Source: Curvibacter gracilis ATCC BAA-807
Lineage (GTDB): Bacteria; Pseudomonadota; Gammaproteobacteria; Burkholderiales; Burkholderiaceae_C
Assembly: GCF_000518645.1 (NCBI RefSeq)
Contig: NZ_JADZ01000012.1
Coordinates: forward strand, 124,001 to 188,000
Length of the DNA stretch: 64,000 nt
Direction: 5' to 3'
This document shows positions 8,877 to 19,357 of the stretch, in pieces (position 1 is the stretch's first letter; every line of letters begins with the position of its first letter). A program made the position numbers and the translations under genes. Below the pieces are notes generated by a model, which did not search any database, was not told the DNA's origin, and worked only from the letters and a program-made list of their open reading frames with translations.

Positions 8877-9308
8877 TTTTGCGTTCAGAATGGTTTGGGT
8901 TGTCGGTGTGTTTGAAAATGAAATGCCAAGTGGGCATGGATTGTGTTTTTGTGGCCCATTTCAGATCTTATGGGGCGCGTTTGCATCGTCAATAGAACCA
9001 TGTTCTATGTTAGGCATGACGCAATGAAATAGGCTGAAAATCAGCCGGAGAAAATGAAAGTGCACTTCGCATGCGACCAATTTCATTGGCTTGTTGCTGA
9101 GGGCATCATCCGGTTGCCATGAAACAGATTTGATCCGGCATAGTTTCTGTCCGCGAGGTGGCGAACCCTGCTGGCTCGAGATTCATGGGTGGGCGTGCAC
9201 TGCTCAATGAAAATGAGGCCCAGGCCGACTGGGAGGCTGGAGCCCTCGGCTCGCTCAAGCGAGGTTGGTGCTTTGGTGTTGGCTTTCTGGCCCGCTTGCA
9301 CCGACCGG
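8877..9308. other. Non-coding stretch between an exported-protein gene and the histidine kinase gene
   Basis: This gap of 432 bases begins with an A/T-rich leader for the minus-strand exported protein. It contains a perfect inverted repeat at 9032-9046 (GGCTGA, AAA, TCAGCC). The part nearest the kinase stop, about 9160-9300, is GC-rich. Short frames on both strands start without ribosome-binding sites and resemble no family. Nothing else is supported. Confidence 0.4.
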
Positions 9309-10742
9309 CTAGACCAGCGGTAGCCGCACGCAGGCGTCCAGTCCCCTTACGCGCCCACCCACCTGGTCATCCAGCCGGTTCAGCAGGGCGATGCGCCCGC
9401 CCAGGGCGCGCACGATCTCGTGGCAGATGGTCAGGCCCAGGCCCGAGCTGCCCGGCACATCTCCGGTCCAGAAGGGCTGGAACAGGCGCTCGCGCTGGGT
9501 GCTGTCGATGCCGGGGCCCTGGTCGCTCACGGTCAGCACCGCCTGGTCGTCCTCCAACTGCAGGGTGATCTGCAGGCGGCCGCCGGCTGGGCTGTGGCGG
9601 ATGGCGTTGTGCAGCAGGTTGCGCACCAGCTCGCGCAGCATCCAGGCGTGGGCGAGCACGGTGAGCGGCTGGTCCTGCAGCTCAAAGTCGAGGTTGCGCT
9701 CTGCCACCAGGGGCGACAGGTCCAGTGCCACCTCGCGCACCACCTGGGCCAGGTCCAGCGGCAGGGTGTCGGTCTGCTGGCGCAGTTGCTCCACCTTGGC
9801 CAGGGCCAGCATCTGGTTGGCCAACTGGGTGGCGCGTTCCACGGTGGCGTTGATCTCCAGCAGGGCGGTCTGCGGGTCGACGTCACCGCGCAGGGCCGAC
9901 TGCACCTGCACCTTGAGCACCGCCAGCGGGGTGCGCAGCTGGTGCGAGGTGTCGCGCACAAAGCGCTTCTGGTGGTCCAGCAGGTTCTGCAGCCGCCCCA
10001 TGAGCTGGTTGGTGGCGTCGATCAGGGGCAGCAGCTCGCGCGGCGCGTCGGGGGCGCTGATGTGGGTCAGCTCGCCCTCGGGGCGCTGCTGCAGCTCGGC
10101 GCTGATGCGGCGCACCGGGCGGGTGGCGCGCTGCACCACGGCGATGACGATCACGATGACCCCGGCCACCAGCACGCCCTGGCGCAGCAGCGAGGCGATC
10201 AGGATGTCGCCCACCAGGGTCTGGCGCAGGCCCAGGGTCTCGGCCACCTGCACCATGGCCATGCCCCGACCATGTTCGCTGACCACGGGCTGCAGCAGCA
10301 CCGCCACCCGCACCGGGTCGCCCCGGTAGAAGTCGTCGTAGAAATGCACCAGGGCCGAGTAGGGGCTGGGTGGCAGGCCCTTGCCGGGCCAGGGGGGCAG
10401 GGCCTCGAAGCCGCCCACCCATTCGCCGTTCATGTCAGACACCCGGTAGTACATGCGGCTGCGCAGATCGGTCTCGAAGGCCTCCAGCGCCGCGTGGGGC
10501 ACGCTCACCTGCAGCCGGGCCTGGGCGTCGTAGCCCTCCACGGTGAGCAGCTCGCCGATGGATTTGGCCGAGGCCAGCAGGGTGCGGTCGTAGGCCGTCT
10601 GCACCGCCTGCCGGGTGTCGACGTAGAGGATGAGGCTGTTGATCAGCACATACACGCCGATCGGCAGCAGCAGGCCCAGCAGCAGGTAGCGACGCAGGGA
10701 CAGGCGTCGCCCAGGGGGCGGGGCGGTGTGTGCCGGGCTCAC
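9309..10742 (-). CDS. Sensor histidine kinase, TctE/QseC-like
   Basis: The kinase has 477 residues and sits in the inner membrane, with segments at about 19-40 and 187-203 flanking a ~145-residue periplasmic sensor region. A HAMP-like linker follows (RATRPVRRISAELQQR). The dimerisation domain has the phospho-acceptor His267 in DTSHQLRTPL. The ATPase domain shows the N box (LVRNLLHNAIRHSP), DQGPGID and GLGLTICHEIV. The TctE group fits by length and by a sensor domain starting just after the first membrane segment. It overlaps the response-regulator gene by 4 bases, so the two are co-translated. The neighbouring porin and TctC-type gene suggest it senses a carboxylate; the ligand is inference. 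Confidence 0.88.
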   Translation of the reverse strand: MSPAHTAPPPGRRLSLRRYLLLGLLLPIGVYVLINSLILYVDTRQAVQTAYDRTLLASAKSIGELLTVEGYDAQARLQVSVPHAALEAFETDLRSRMYYRVSDMNGEWVGGFEALPPWPGKGLPPSPYSALVHFYDDFYRGDPVRVAVLLQPVVSEHGRGMAMVQVAETLGLRQTLVGDILIASLLRQGVLVAGVIVIVIAVVQRATRPVRRISAELQQRPEGELTHISAPDAPRELLPLIDATNQLMGRLQNLLDHQKRFVRDTSHQLRTPLAVLKVQVQSALRGDVDPQTALLEINATVERATQLANQMLALAKVEQLRQQTDTLPLDLAQVVREVALDLSPLVAERNLDFELQDQPLTVLAHAWMLRELVRNLLHNAIRHSPAGGRLQITLQLEDDQAVLTVSDQGPGIDSTQRERLFQPFWTGDVPGSSGLGLTICHEIVRALGGRIALLNRLDDQVGGRVRGLDACVRLPLV

Positions 10743-11419
10743 GGGGCGGCCTTCAGCAGGTAGCCCAGGCCACGCAGGGTCATCAGGCTGACCTGGGCCT
10801 GGCTGAGCTTCTTGCGCAGCCGGTACACCACCACTTCGACGGCCTCGAGTTGCACCGAGTCGTCGCCCGGGAACACCAGCGCGAACAGCCGCTCCTTGCT
10901 GACCGCATGGCCAGGCCGGCTCATCAGGGCTTGCAGCAGGGTGAGCTCGCGCGGGGTCAGGTCCAGCACCTCGTCACCCAGGTAGAAGGCGCCGTTCTCC
11001 TTGTCGAACTCCAGGTCGCCCAGGCGCTGGCGGCTGGGGGGGGCGCTGGTGTCCACCGGCTGCACGCGGCGGTACAGGGCGCGCAGCCGGGCCTCGAGTT
11101 CGTCCAGGTCGAAGGGTTTGGCCAGGTAGTCGTCGGCCCCGCTGTTGAGGCCGATCACGCGGTCGCCCACCGTGCCGCGGGCGGTCAGGATCAGCACCGG
11201 GGTGCGCAGGCCGGCGCGGCGGGCGCGCTCCAGCACGTGCAGGCCGTCCAGCCCCGGCAGGCTCAGGTCCAGCACCACCACATCGGGTTGGCGCTGCAGC
11301 CAGACATCCAGGGCGGCTGCCCCGTCGGCACAGATGCCGACCTCGATGCCATGCCGCGACAGGGCGCGCTGCAAGGCGGTCTGCATGGAGCGGTCGTCTT
11401 CGATCAGCAGGAGTTGCAT
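10739..11419 (-). CDS. OmpR-family response regulator, TctD-like
   Basis: The protein has 226 residues from ATG 11419; a longer in-frame reading adds 50 residues that precede the receiver domain and look non-coding. The receiver domain (1-115) has the acidic pair E7/D8/D9, phospho-acceptor Asp51 in VVLDLSLPG, and the conserved Lys in YLAKPFDLDEL. A winged-helix DNA-binding domain follows (LTPRELTLLQAL, VEVVVYRLRKKL, LRGLGYLL). It is the cognate regulator of the downstream kinase, sharing ATGA. It diverges from the porin gene, separated by 155 bases, which is the natural place for its operator. Confidence 0.9.
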   Translation of the reverse strand: MQLLLIEDDRSMQTALQRALSRHGIEVGICADGAAALDVWLQRQPDVVVLDLSLPGLDGLHVLERARRAGLRTPVLILTARGTVGDRVIGLNSGADDYLAKPFDLDELEARLRALYRRVQPVDTSAPPSRQRLGDLEFDKENGAFYLGDEVLDLTPRELTLLQALMSRPGHAVSKERLFALVFPGDDSVQLEAVEVVVYRLRKKLSQAQVSLMTLRGLGYLLKAAP

Positions 11420-11574
11420 GCGGGCACCGGTGGAGGGGCTGGCCAGGTTCGCCTGGGTCGGGCGCAGATCATAAACAGAGCGGGCGGCGCGCTTCGACAG
11501 CCGATTGACAGCTGCGATTTCTACGATCGGCCGGCAGTCCTCCAAGACGCATCGCCCCATAGGAGACATTTGAC

Positions 11575-12636
11575 ATGAACAAGACTTCCCTGGCCCTGGC
11601 GGCCGCCGGCCTGTTGGCCACCACCGGCGTCAGCGCCCAATCGGTCGAGATCTTCGGCCTGCTGGACTCCGGCTACCTGCGTGTGAACAGCGACGGCAAT
11701 GGCTCCGTCAGCAAGGCCAACACCGACGGCAACCTGTCCAGCCGCCTCGGCTTTCGCGGCACCGAAGACCTCGGTGGCGGCCTGAAGGCCGGCTTCTGGC
11801 TTGAGGCCGGTCTCAACCCCACCGACGGCTCGGCCGGCACCACCAGCACCACCAACCAGCCCGGTGGTTCGGCCGGCAGCGGTGGCCTGGTGTTCGGTCG
11901 CCGTTCCACCGTCAGCCTGAGCAACCAACTGGGCGAACTGCGCCTGGGCCGCGACTACACGCCCGGCTTCTGGAACCTCTCGGTCTTCAGCCCCTTCGGC
12001 ACCAACGGCATCGGCTCGACCGGCTTCCTGTTCTACCCCGTGCCCAGCGCGGCCCGCATCACCCATGTGCGCGCCTCCAACTCGGTGGGTTACTTCCTGC
12101 CCAAGCTGGGCGGCTTCTATGGTCAGGCCATGATGGCCTTCGGCAACAACCCCTCCACCGCCGGCGCCAAGAGCGATGACGGCAACGTGACCGGCCTGCG
12201 CCTGGGCTATGAGCAGGGGCCGTTCAACATCGCGGTGGCCACCACACGCACCCAGAACGTGGCCATCGGCAACTACAAGCAGAACAACCTGGGGGCCAGC
12301 TACGATTTCGGCCCGGTCAAGGCCATGGCGCTGTGGGGTGAGAACGTGACCGCCACCACCAAGACCAGCACCAAGCTGATCGGTGCCCATGTGCCGGTGG
12401 GCGCCGGCCAGATCCGCGTGGCCTACTCGACCCTGAGCGCCAAGGGCGTGGCCAACGACGCCAACCACCTGGCCCTGGGCTATGTGCACAACCTGTCCAA
12501 GCGCACGGCGGTGTACGGCCACTACGCCCGCATCAGCAACAAGAACAACGGCACCGCCTTCGATCTGGGTCAGGGCGTGACCCGCGCCGGCGGCAGCAGC
12601 ACCGGCTACGAGTTCGGCATCCGCCACACCTTCTGA
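11575..12636 (+). CDS. General trimeric porin
   Basis: The porin has 353 residues. The signal peptide spans about 1-21 (MNKTSLALAAAGLLATTGVSA), followed by the typical first strand SVEIFGLLDSGY. The body alternates polar and hydrophobic residues as in 16-strand beta barrels, with SRLGFRGTEDLGGGLKAGF near the N-terminus and a C-terminal phenylalanine (GIRHTF) used by the BAM machinery. This is the gram_neg_porins type common in Burkholderiales. AGGAGA precedes the ATG. It lies between TctD-like and TctC-like genes, so it may be the outer-membrane entry for the solute bound by TctC. Confidence 0.93.
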   Translation: MNKTSLALAAAGLLATTGVSAQSVEIFGLLDSGYLRVNSDGNGSVSKANTDGNLSSRLGFRGTEDLGGGLKAGFWLEAGLNPTDGSAGTTSTTNQPGGSAGSGGLVFGRRSTVSLSNQLGELRLGRDYTPGFWNLSVFSPFGTNGIGSTGFLFYPVPSAARITHVRASNSVGYFLPKLGGFYGQAMMAFGNNPSTAGAKSDDGNVTGLRLGYEQGPFNIAVATTRTQNVAIGNYKQNNLGASYDFGPVKAMALWGENVTATTKTSTKLIGAHVPVGAGQIRVAYSTLSAKGVANDANHLALGYVHNLSKRTAVYGHYARISNKNNGTAFDLGQGVTRAGGSSTGYEFGIRHTF

Positions 12637-12643
12637 TCGACCT

Positions 12644-12672
12644 GCCTCCCCCCGGGCGCGCCGGGGGGGTGT
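12644..12672 (+). terminator. Hairpin downstream of the porin gene
   Basis: A run of C residues and a matching run of G residues flank GGCGCGCC just after the porin stop, giving a very GC-rich stem followed by TGTTT. This fits a strong, slightly imperfect intrinsic terminator or mRNA 3' stabiliser for a highly expressed porin. Confidence 0.5.
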
Positions 12673-12752
12673 TTCCCGTTCTGCGCAGGGCACAATGCTT
12701 GGCGGCAAAATGCCGCCACCAGCAGCCCTGCCAGGACAGAACGGGAAACCTC

Positions 12753-13724
12753 ATGATGCGTCGAAGCCAATTCATCCGATCGTTGCCGGGCCTTGCCCTG
12801 GGCGGCAGCATGGGTGGGGCGGCGCACGGGGCCCCGTCGGCAGGCCCTCTGCGTGTGCTGGTGCCCGCCAACGCAGGCGGCGGCTGGGACACCACCGCCC
12901 GGGCCTTCGGCCGGGCCTTGCTCGACAGCGGTGGCGCCAGTGCCGTGCATTTCGACAACAAGGGTGGCGCGGCCGGCACCATCGGCCTGGCCCAGTTCGT
13001 CCACACCCGACGTGCCGACCCGACAGCCCTGCTGATGATGGGCTCGGTCATGCTGGGCGGCATCATCACCGGCAAGCCGCCGGTGTCGCTGTCACAGGCC
13101 ACGCCGCTGGCTCGTCTGGCCACCGAATTCAATGTGTTCGTGCTGCCGGCCAACTCGCCCTACAAGTCGATGGCCGATCTGCTGGCCCAGTTGCAGAAAG
13201 ACCCTGCCAGCGTGAAATGGGGCGGTGGCTCGCGCGGCTCGACCGAGCACATCGCAGCGGCCTTGGTCGCCCGTGCCGTGGGCGTGGATCCGACCCGTCT
13301 GCAGTTTCTGCCCTTCCGGGGCGGCGGCGAGGCGACGGCCGCACTGCTGGGCGGCAATGTCACGGTAGGGGGCAGCGGCTACAGCGAGTTTGCCGAATCG
13401 ATCCAGAACGGCCGCATGCGCGCGATTGCAGTCACCTCGCCCCAGCGCCTGCCGGGGCTGGAGGCGCCCACCCTCAAGGAGCTCGGCCTGCCGGTGGAGA
13501 TCGGCAATTGGCGTGGCCTGTTTGGGGCGCCGGGCATCACACCCACCCAGCGCCAAGACCTGATCGACCGCATCGTGGCCGCCGCCCGTCACCGCAGCTG
13601 GCAGGACATGCTGGACAAGCATGCCTGGACCCCAGCCTTGCTCACCGGCGACGCTTTCAGCCAATTCGTCGACGACGAGTTCAACAGCCTGCGCCTCACC
13701 TTGATCAAGGCCGGCCTGCTGTGA
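12753..13724 (+). CDS. Bug-family (TctC-type) periplasmic binding protein
   Basis: The protein has 323 residues from the first of two adjacent ATGs (12753 and 12756). The N-terminus MMRRSQFIRSLPG has a twin-arginine pattern before a short hydrophobic stretch, so export may be by Tat. Features of the tripartite tricarboxylate transporter receptor family are clear: RVLVPANAGGGWDTTAR, NKGGAAGTIG, GGGSRGSTEH, LPFRGGGEA and TLKELGLPVEIGNWRG. These proteins bind carboxylates in the periplasm for TctA/TctB permeases. No tctA or tctB gene is adjacent, so it is an orphan receptor, as is common in Burkholderiales. It lies between a porin and a sigma-54 regulator. Confidence 0.88.
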   Translation: MMRRSQFIRSLPGLALGGSMGGAAHGAPSAGPLRVLVPANAGGGWDTTARAFGRALLDSGGASAVHFDNKGGAAGTIGLAQFVHTRRADPTALLMMGSVMLGGIITGKPPVSLSQATPLARLATEFNVFVLPANSPYKSMADLLAQLQKDPASVKWGGGSRGSTEHIAAALVARAVGVDPTRLQFLPFRGGGEATAALLGGNVTVGGSGYSEFAESIQNGRMRAIAVTSPQRLPGLEAPTLKELGLPVEIGNWRGLFGAPGITPTQRQDLIDRIVAAARHRSWQDMLDKHAWTPALLTGDAFSQFVDDEFNSLRLTLIKAGLL

Positions 13725-13784
13725 TCGGCGGTAGCCCGGATTGACCCGCGGCTGAGCTGTGGCTTGCCGCGCTACCATCGCGGC

Positions 13785-15362
<1,578 letters not shown>

Positions 15363-15448
15363 GGCCTGGTTGACTGATTCAGCCCACGGGCCACCCACTT
15401 GGCGTGGGTGCCCCGGGTTCCCGATGGAGACGCTGCAGGGGGCGTTGT

Positions 15449-15949
15449 TCAGTGCTCCAACACAAAGCGTGCCTCTGTCCGGCTGAGCAGTTCGAAGGTG
15501 TCGATGCAGGTCACGCCGAAGGCCTTGGCCACGTTGGGAATGGTGTACTTGCGGCGCAGTTCCGGGTTGAACTGTTCATGCGTGACGATGACAGCGCCAG
15601 CAAGGGTCATTGCCTTGGCGATCAGCCATGGATCGGCTCCGTCGAAAAACGCCTCGAGGGCGCCCGGCTTCATCTTGGCCGACTGCGACACCACATGCTC
15701 CGCTACCTGGGCAAAGGCCTGTTGAGTGGCGGCGTCCGCAACAGGCAGAAAAAGTCCATCCTGCGTTTTTGCCCATTGCGCCAGCTCGTCGTGGCCCCGC
15801 TGAAGTTCAGCACCGACCGGTTCGATGCTGACCAACACACCCCTGTGCTGGCAGCGTTGGATCCAACGCCAGTAAGCCGGGCAGACCGCCATGCGGTAGT
15901 AGCGATTCTTGGCTTCAATGAGCGTGTTGGTGTCGAGCAAATAGGTCAT
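15449..15949 (-). CDS. DUF4411 PIN-domain protein, probable RNase toxin
   Basis: The protein has 166 residues. It opens YLLDTNTLIEAKNRYYRM, the DUF4411 signature with the first PIN acidic residue. Further acidic residues sit in GADPWLIAKAM and near VTHEQF. PIN domains are Mg-dependent ribonucleases; DUF4411 proteins are normally encoded with an XRE/ImmA-IrrE partner, as here. It overlaps that partner by 4 bases (15946-15949), with the partner translated first. This looks like a complete, intact toxin-antitoxin-like pair. Confidence 0.85.
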   Translation of the reverse strand: MTYLLDTNTLIEAKNRYYRMAVCPAYWRWIQRCQHRGVLVSIEPVGAELQRGHDELAQWAKTQDGLFLPVADAATQQAFAQVAEHVVSQSAKMKPGALEAFFDGADPWLIAKAMTLAGAVIVTHEQFNPELRRKYTIPNVAKAFGVTCIDTFELLSRTEARFVLEH

Positions 15950-17088
15950 GTGCCAAGCTGTTGGGCCAAGTCACGGATCTGGGCTGGCTGAACCCCCAGC
16001 AGCCTGCCCGCTTCGCGAAGAAGCAGTCGCCCGCTGAATGTCTCGGCGATGACGGCGCGGGCAAATCGGGGGCTGTTTTTGGCACCGGCATTCCGGTAAA
16101 AACTGCCGCCCCCGCCCTCTGCAGCCCGAAAAGCGTCCAGCTCTGCACGGTAGAAGGCCGAATAGGTGCCGTGATCGACCAGGCCCAGATCCAAGGCTCG
16201 ACGAATGACGACGAAGCGGCTGACATGGAAGCGGTGTGCCAGTTCGGCCACGCGCGTGCCCAAGTCTGGAGAGGCCTGGGGCCAGAGCTTGGCAAAAAGT
16301 TCGGAGGGGGCCAGGAATTCACCCGCCACGGCGTTGCAGAAAATCTCTTCGTGCCGGGTGTTGCCCGGGGCCGCGTTGGAGACCCCGCTGCTGCCAAGCC
16401 AGACATGGGCCAATTCATGCAACAGCGTGAACAAGCGCGCCGAGGGGGCATCGCTGGCGTTGATGAAGACGACAGGCGCCAGCGGATGGCTGATGGCAAA
16501 GCCCCGGAACTCAGCCACGTCGAGTTTGCGACGGGTGTTGTTGCCGACGATGCCACTGCGCATCACCAAGACACCCGCTCGCTCGGCGGCTTCTATCAGG
16601 TGACGGTAGTGGGGTTCCCAGTGGCTGGCCCCCTGTTCGATGTCGACGCCGAGCACCGCGCGGATGTCCTGAGCCACCTGCGCCACGTGGGATGTGGTGT
16701 TGAAACGGCCCACAAAAGGCAATGGCTGAGCGCCTTGCTCTTGCAGATACTCCACGAACCAGGCCTGCCGCTGCAAAGCATGTCGGACCGTCTCCGTGAG
16801 GTTCAGGCTGGGCTTGCCAACAGGCATGCCACCGACGGTGCGCAAGTCGGGCAGCAAGGGCTCATCGATGGGGGCCTGGCTCAAGAAAAAATAGCCGAAG
16901 GGGGCGTGCAAGCTGTTGGCGATCTGCTGTGCCTGCCTGAAGGTCGGTTGCCATTCGCCGTCTTCCCAGCGCTGGAACTGTTCGGCTTGGACGCCTGCCA
17001 TCCTGGCCGCCGCGCTCACGTCCAGGCCCGCACGATCGCGCGCCCAGCGCAGCATCGCAGGGTTGATCAGAGCGTGTGGGTGGGCCAT
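15946..17088 (-). CDS. XRE helix-turn-helix / ImmA-IrrE metallopeptidase, partner of DUF4411 toxin
   Basis: The protein has 380 residues. Residues ~10-65 form an XRE-type helix-turn-helix (LRWARDRAGLDVSAAARMAG, WEDGEWQPT). The C-terminal part is an ImmA/IrrE domain with the zinc motif HELAH (His224, Glu225, His228) and, further on, NAVAGEFLAP. Such proteins act as antitoxins or stress-activated proteases that cleave repressors. It is the first gene of a two-gene minus-strand operon with the DUF4411 toxin and probably autoregulates. It lies in the accessory block bounded by the regulator-end repeats. Confidence 0.88.
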   Translation of the reverse strand: MAHPHALINPAMLRWARDRAGLDVSAAARMAGVQAEQFQRWEDGEWQPTFRQAQQIANSLHAPFGYFFLSQAPIDEPLLPDLRTVGGMPVGKPSLNLTETVRHALQRQAWFVEYLQEQGAQPLPFVGRFNTTSHVAQVAQDIRAVLGVDIEQGASHWEPHYRHLIEAAERAGVLVMRSGIVGNNTRRKLDVAEFRGFAISHPLAPVVFINASDAPSARLFTLLHELAHVWLGSSGVSNAAPGNTRHEEIFCNAVAGEFLAPSELFAKLWPQASPDLGTRVAELAHRFHVSRFVVIRRALDLGLVDHGTYSAFYRAELDAFRAAEGGGGSFYRNAGAKNSPRFARAVIAETFSGRLLLREAGRLLGVQPAQIRDLAQQLGT

Positions 17089-17315
17089 CCAAAGATTCTA
17101 AGCAGGCAGGCTATCGGGCTATCGCCCTCGCCAAGCCCTGCGGCCTGCCGTGCGTCGGAGCCAGAGGCATTCATGCCCTCATGGCGGAAGGCGGCAAACG
17201 GTTTCGCTGTGGGGCGCGACCTGCTGGACCCGTGTTGGCCAGTACCACAGCCGGCCCTGTTGGATGGCTGCTTGCGCTGACGTCGCCAGCGTCAGGCACC
17301 CATGCGGCCTGAACA

Positions 17316-17687
17316 TCAAGTCGCAGCGGCCCAGTTGTCCAGCTGCAGGCCGGGCATCTTGGCGAACTCACGGGTGTTGTTGGTGACCAGCCGGGCCGGC
17401 TGACCCAGGGCGTGGGCGGCAATCAGGGTGTCGAGCGCGCCAATCGGGGTGCCGCGGCGCTCCAGATCGGCGCGGAGATCGCCGTAGGCCCATGCGGCGG
17501 CATCATCAAACTGCAGGATGCTCAGTGGAGCCAGAAACATCTCGAGTGCCTGACGGTTGCGCGCTGATCCGCTTTTGGCCACGCCAGATGCGTGAAGCGC
17601 AAGCAGACGCGGTTCGCAGTTCCATCGTTTAAGCTTCGAAGTCGTTGAAGTCAGCTTTCCAAGAAAGACGCTCCTGACCCTTGGCAC
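17316..17687 (-). pseudogene. VapC-type PIN toxin remnant, N-terminus lost
   Basis: From about residue 35 onward (GVAKSGSARN, then LDTLIAAHALG and TNNTREFAKMPGL) this 123-residue reading matches the C-terminal two thirds of VapC PIN toxins, including the downstream acidic and TNN-EF motifs. The first 34 residues do not resemble VapC, and the opening MLDTN-type motif with the first catalytic Asp is missing. I found no trace of it in the other frames upstream. No vapB antitoxin gene is present. It is most likely an inactive fragment left beside the HipA-like gene, which starts 24 bases away on the other strand. Confidence 0.65.
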
Positions 17688-17710
17688 CAGGTCGTCGGCC
17701 AGCTCCTCCC

Positions 17711-18447
17711 ATGCAAGATCAAGCCCCTGTGTTGCAGATCGTTGAAGTGCTGGGCCCCAGCGTACAAGGACAGGCTCGCCCCTTCCTCTGTCGGGGAGCG
17801 GATGGACTGTTGTATTACGTCAAGGGGCAGCAAACGAATCGAGCCAGCCTGTGGCGGGAGTGGATTTGTGCACATCTTGGGCAGCGATGGGCTTGCCCAT
17901 TCCTCCGTTTTGCCTGGTGCAACTCGATGAGGATCTGGTGCGCGAACTGCCACCCGATTGGCGGCATCTGGGCTCACTGCCCTCGTTTGGTTCCCGTCGA
18001 TGTGCAAATGCCAGTTGGATGGAACTGGGGATGGCAGGCCAGGTTGCGAAGGCGCTGCAATGTGACATTCTGGTTTTCGACTGGTGGGTGCACAACACGG
18101 ATCGCACCAGGGGCAACCCGAATCTTCTGTGGGATGGCGGGCAGCAGGCTGTGGCGGTGATCGATCACAACAATGCTCTGGATCCTGGGTTTGTTGCGGC
18201 GGATTTTCTGGCCGATCATTTGTTCTCTGAGCAATGGGTTGGAGTCACGGAGGACCTGGTCACCAGGGCGCACTACGAACGACGCTTGTGCGAGGCTCTG
18301 CCCGCTGCCGATCTGGCCTGTCGCACCGCCCCAGAAGCATGGTTATGGGAGAATTCAGAGTTCGATATCCCCGCCAGGTTCGATCGAGATGCCGCCTTGG
18401 CGTTGTTGGCCCGATGTGCAAGTTCTGAACTATGGAGAACGGTATGA
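17711..18447 (+). pseudogene. HipA-like kinase, interrupted by a single-base frameshift
   Basis: Two overlapping frames together encode one HipA-like kinase of about 245 residues. The first starts at ATG 17711 and gives LYYVKGQQTNRASLWREWI, the nucleotide-binding start. The second supplies LPIPPFCLVQLD, the catalytic loop HNTDRTRGNPNLL and the metal site AVIDHNNAL. Continuity requires one extra G in the GGG at 17889-17891. So there is a 1-base deletion, a sequencing error or programmed slippage. The family phosphorylates proteins, as in toxin HipA. The stop overlaps the DUF3037 start (ATGA at 18444-18447), the usual partner order. Confidence 0.75.
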
Positions 18448-19271
18448 AACCAGTCGCGTGTCGTTATGCCGTGGTTCAGTTCATGCCTTACAGCGAAACG
18501 GGCGAGTTCGCCAATGTGGGGGTCGTACTCATTTGCCCCAGCACGAAATACTTCGGATTCCAACTGCAGGCGCGACGCCACAAGCGCATCACCGACTTTT
18601 TTGACGAGCTGCCCAAGGAGGTGTACCAGCGCGCCGTGCAGGCCATCGAAACAGAGTTGCAGCGCATTGCCGAGATGGTGGCCGAGGCACCGCCAGGCGC
18701 CGGGCAGATTGATTACCTTCGGCAGGTCTTTGAAAGCCTGGTGCATCCGCGGGAGGCATTGGTCCGATTTGGACCGGCTCGCATGGTGATGACGCTTGAT
18801 CCGGCTGCCGAGTTGCTCAAGCAGTTCGAGCACTATGTCGACCGTTCATTTGCTTCGGCCGAGTACATCGAGCAGGTGATGGAAAAGCGAATCCGAGCTT
18901 TGTTGAGCGCCCTCGACCTTCCGCAGCCTTTCAGGCCCGCGAGGGTCGGCAATGGCGAGGTCCATGTCCGCTTTCCGTTGGTGCAGCAACGTGGCGAGCA
19001 GATTTCGAAAATCATCAAGCCCTTCAACCTGAACCAGAAGGAACCGATGGGGATCTATGACCACGGTGGCAACTGGTTGCAGCGGATTCAGCGGTTGCGC
19101 CGGCACCGACTGTTGCCCCAGGAGGTTCTGTTTGCCGTAGCGGCACCCCCGCCAGACGACCTCAAGCGCTACGCCGCATTTGCCGAGATACGGCGTGAAT
19201 TTCAGGCGGAAGAGGTCATCCTGGTGGATGAGCTGGCGGAGAAGCAGATCGCAGAATTCGCGTTGGCCTGA
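18444..19271 (+). CDS. DUF3037 family protein, partner of HipA-like kinase
   Basis: The protein has 275 residues from ATG 18444, with GGAG 7 bases upstream; an ATG at 18432 is less well placed. The N-terminus (CRYAVVQFMPYSETGEFANVGVVL) is the DUF3037 signature, which in many genomes is encoded directly after a HipA-like kinase. The rest is charged and helical with no recognisable catalytic motif. It is likely a target or antidote of the kinase; this is inference from conserved pairing. The frame is intact although the kinase frame is broken. A strong terminator follows 20 bases after the stop. Confidence 0.8.
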   Translation: MKPVACRYAVVQFMPYSETGEFANVGVVLICPSTKYFGFQLQARRHKRITDFFDELPKEVYQRAVQAIETELQRIAEMVAEAPPGAGQIDYLRQVFESLVHPREALVRFGPARMVMTLDPAAELLKQFEHYVDRSFASAEYIEQVMEKRIRALLSALDLPQPFRPARVGNGEVHVRFPLVQQRGEQISKIIKPFNLNQKEPMGIYDHGGNWLQRIQRLRRHRLLPQEVLFAVAAPPPDDLKRYAAFAEIRREFQAEEVILVDELAEKQIAEFALA

Positions 19272-19290
19272 GGCCTTCCTCACCCCTTTC

Positions 19291-19317
19291 AAAGGCTCGG
19301 ATAACCGAGCCTTTGTT
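19291..19317 (+). terminator. Intrinsic terminator after the DUF3037 gene
   Basis: A perfect 10-bp stem, AAAGGCTCGG (19291-19300) with CCGAGCCTTT (19305-19314), has a 4-base ATAA loop and is followed by GTTT. It lies 20 bases after the DUF3037 stop and insulates the block from the repeat copy downstream. Confidence 0.85.
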
Positions 19318-19357
19318 TGGGGGCAACCTTCCTGGCCGATGGGCAGGGCGCCCCAGT

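Noticed and set aside
9083-9301. 72-residue minus-strand frame in the spacer
   Set aside because: No ribosome-binding site and no recognisable sequence.
11505-11527. TTGACA and TACGAT as a porin promoter
   Set aside because: Only 11 bases separate the two boxes, too few for a sigma-70 promoter.
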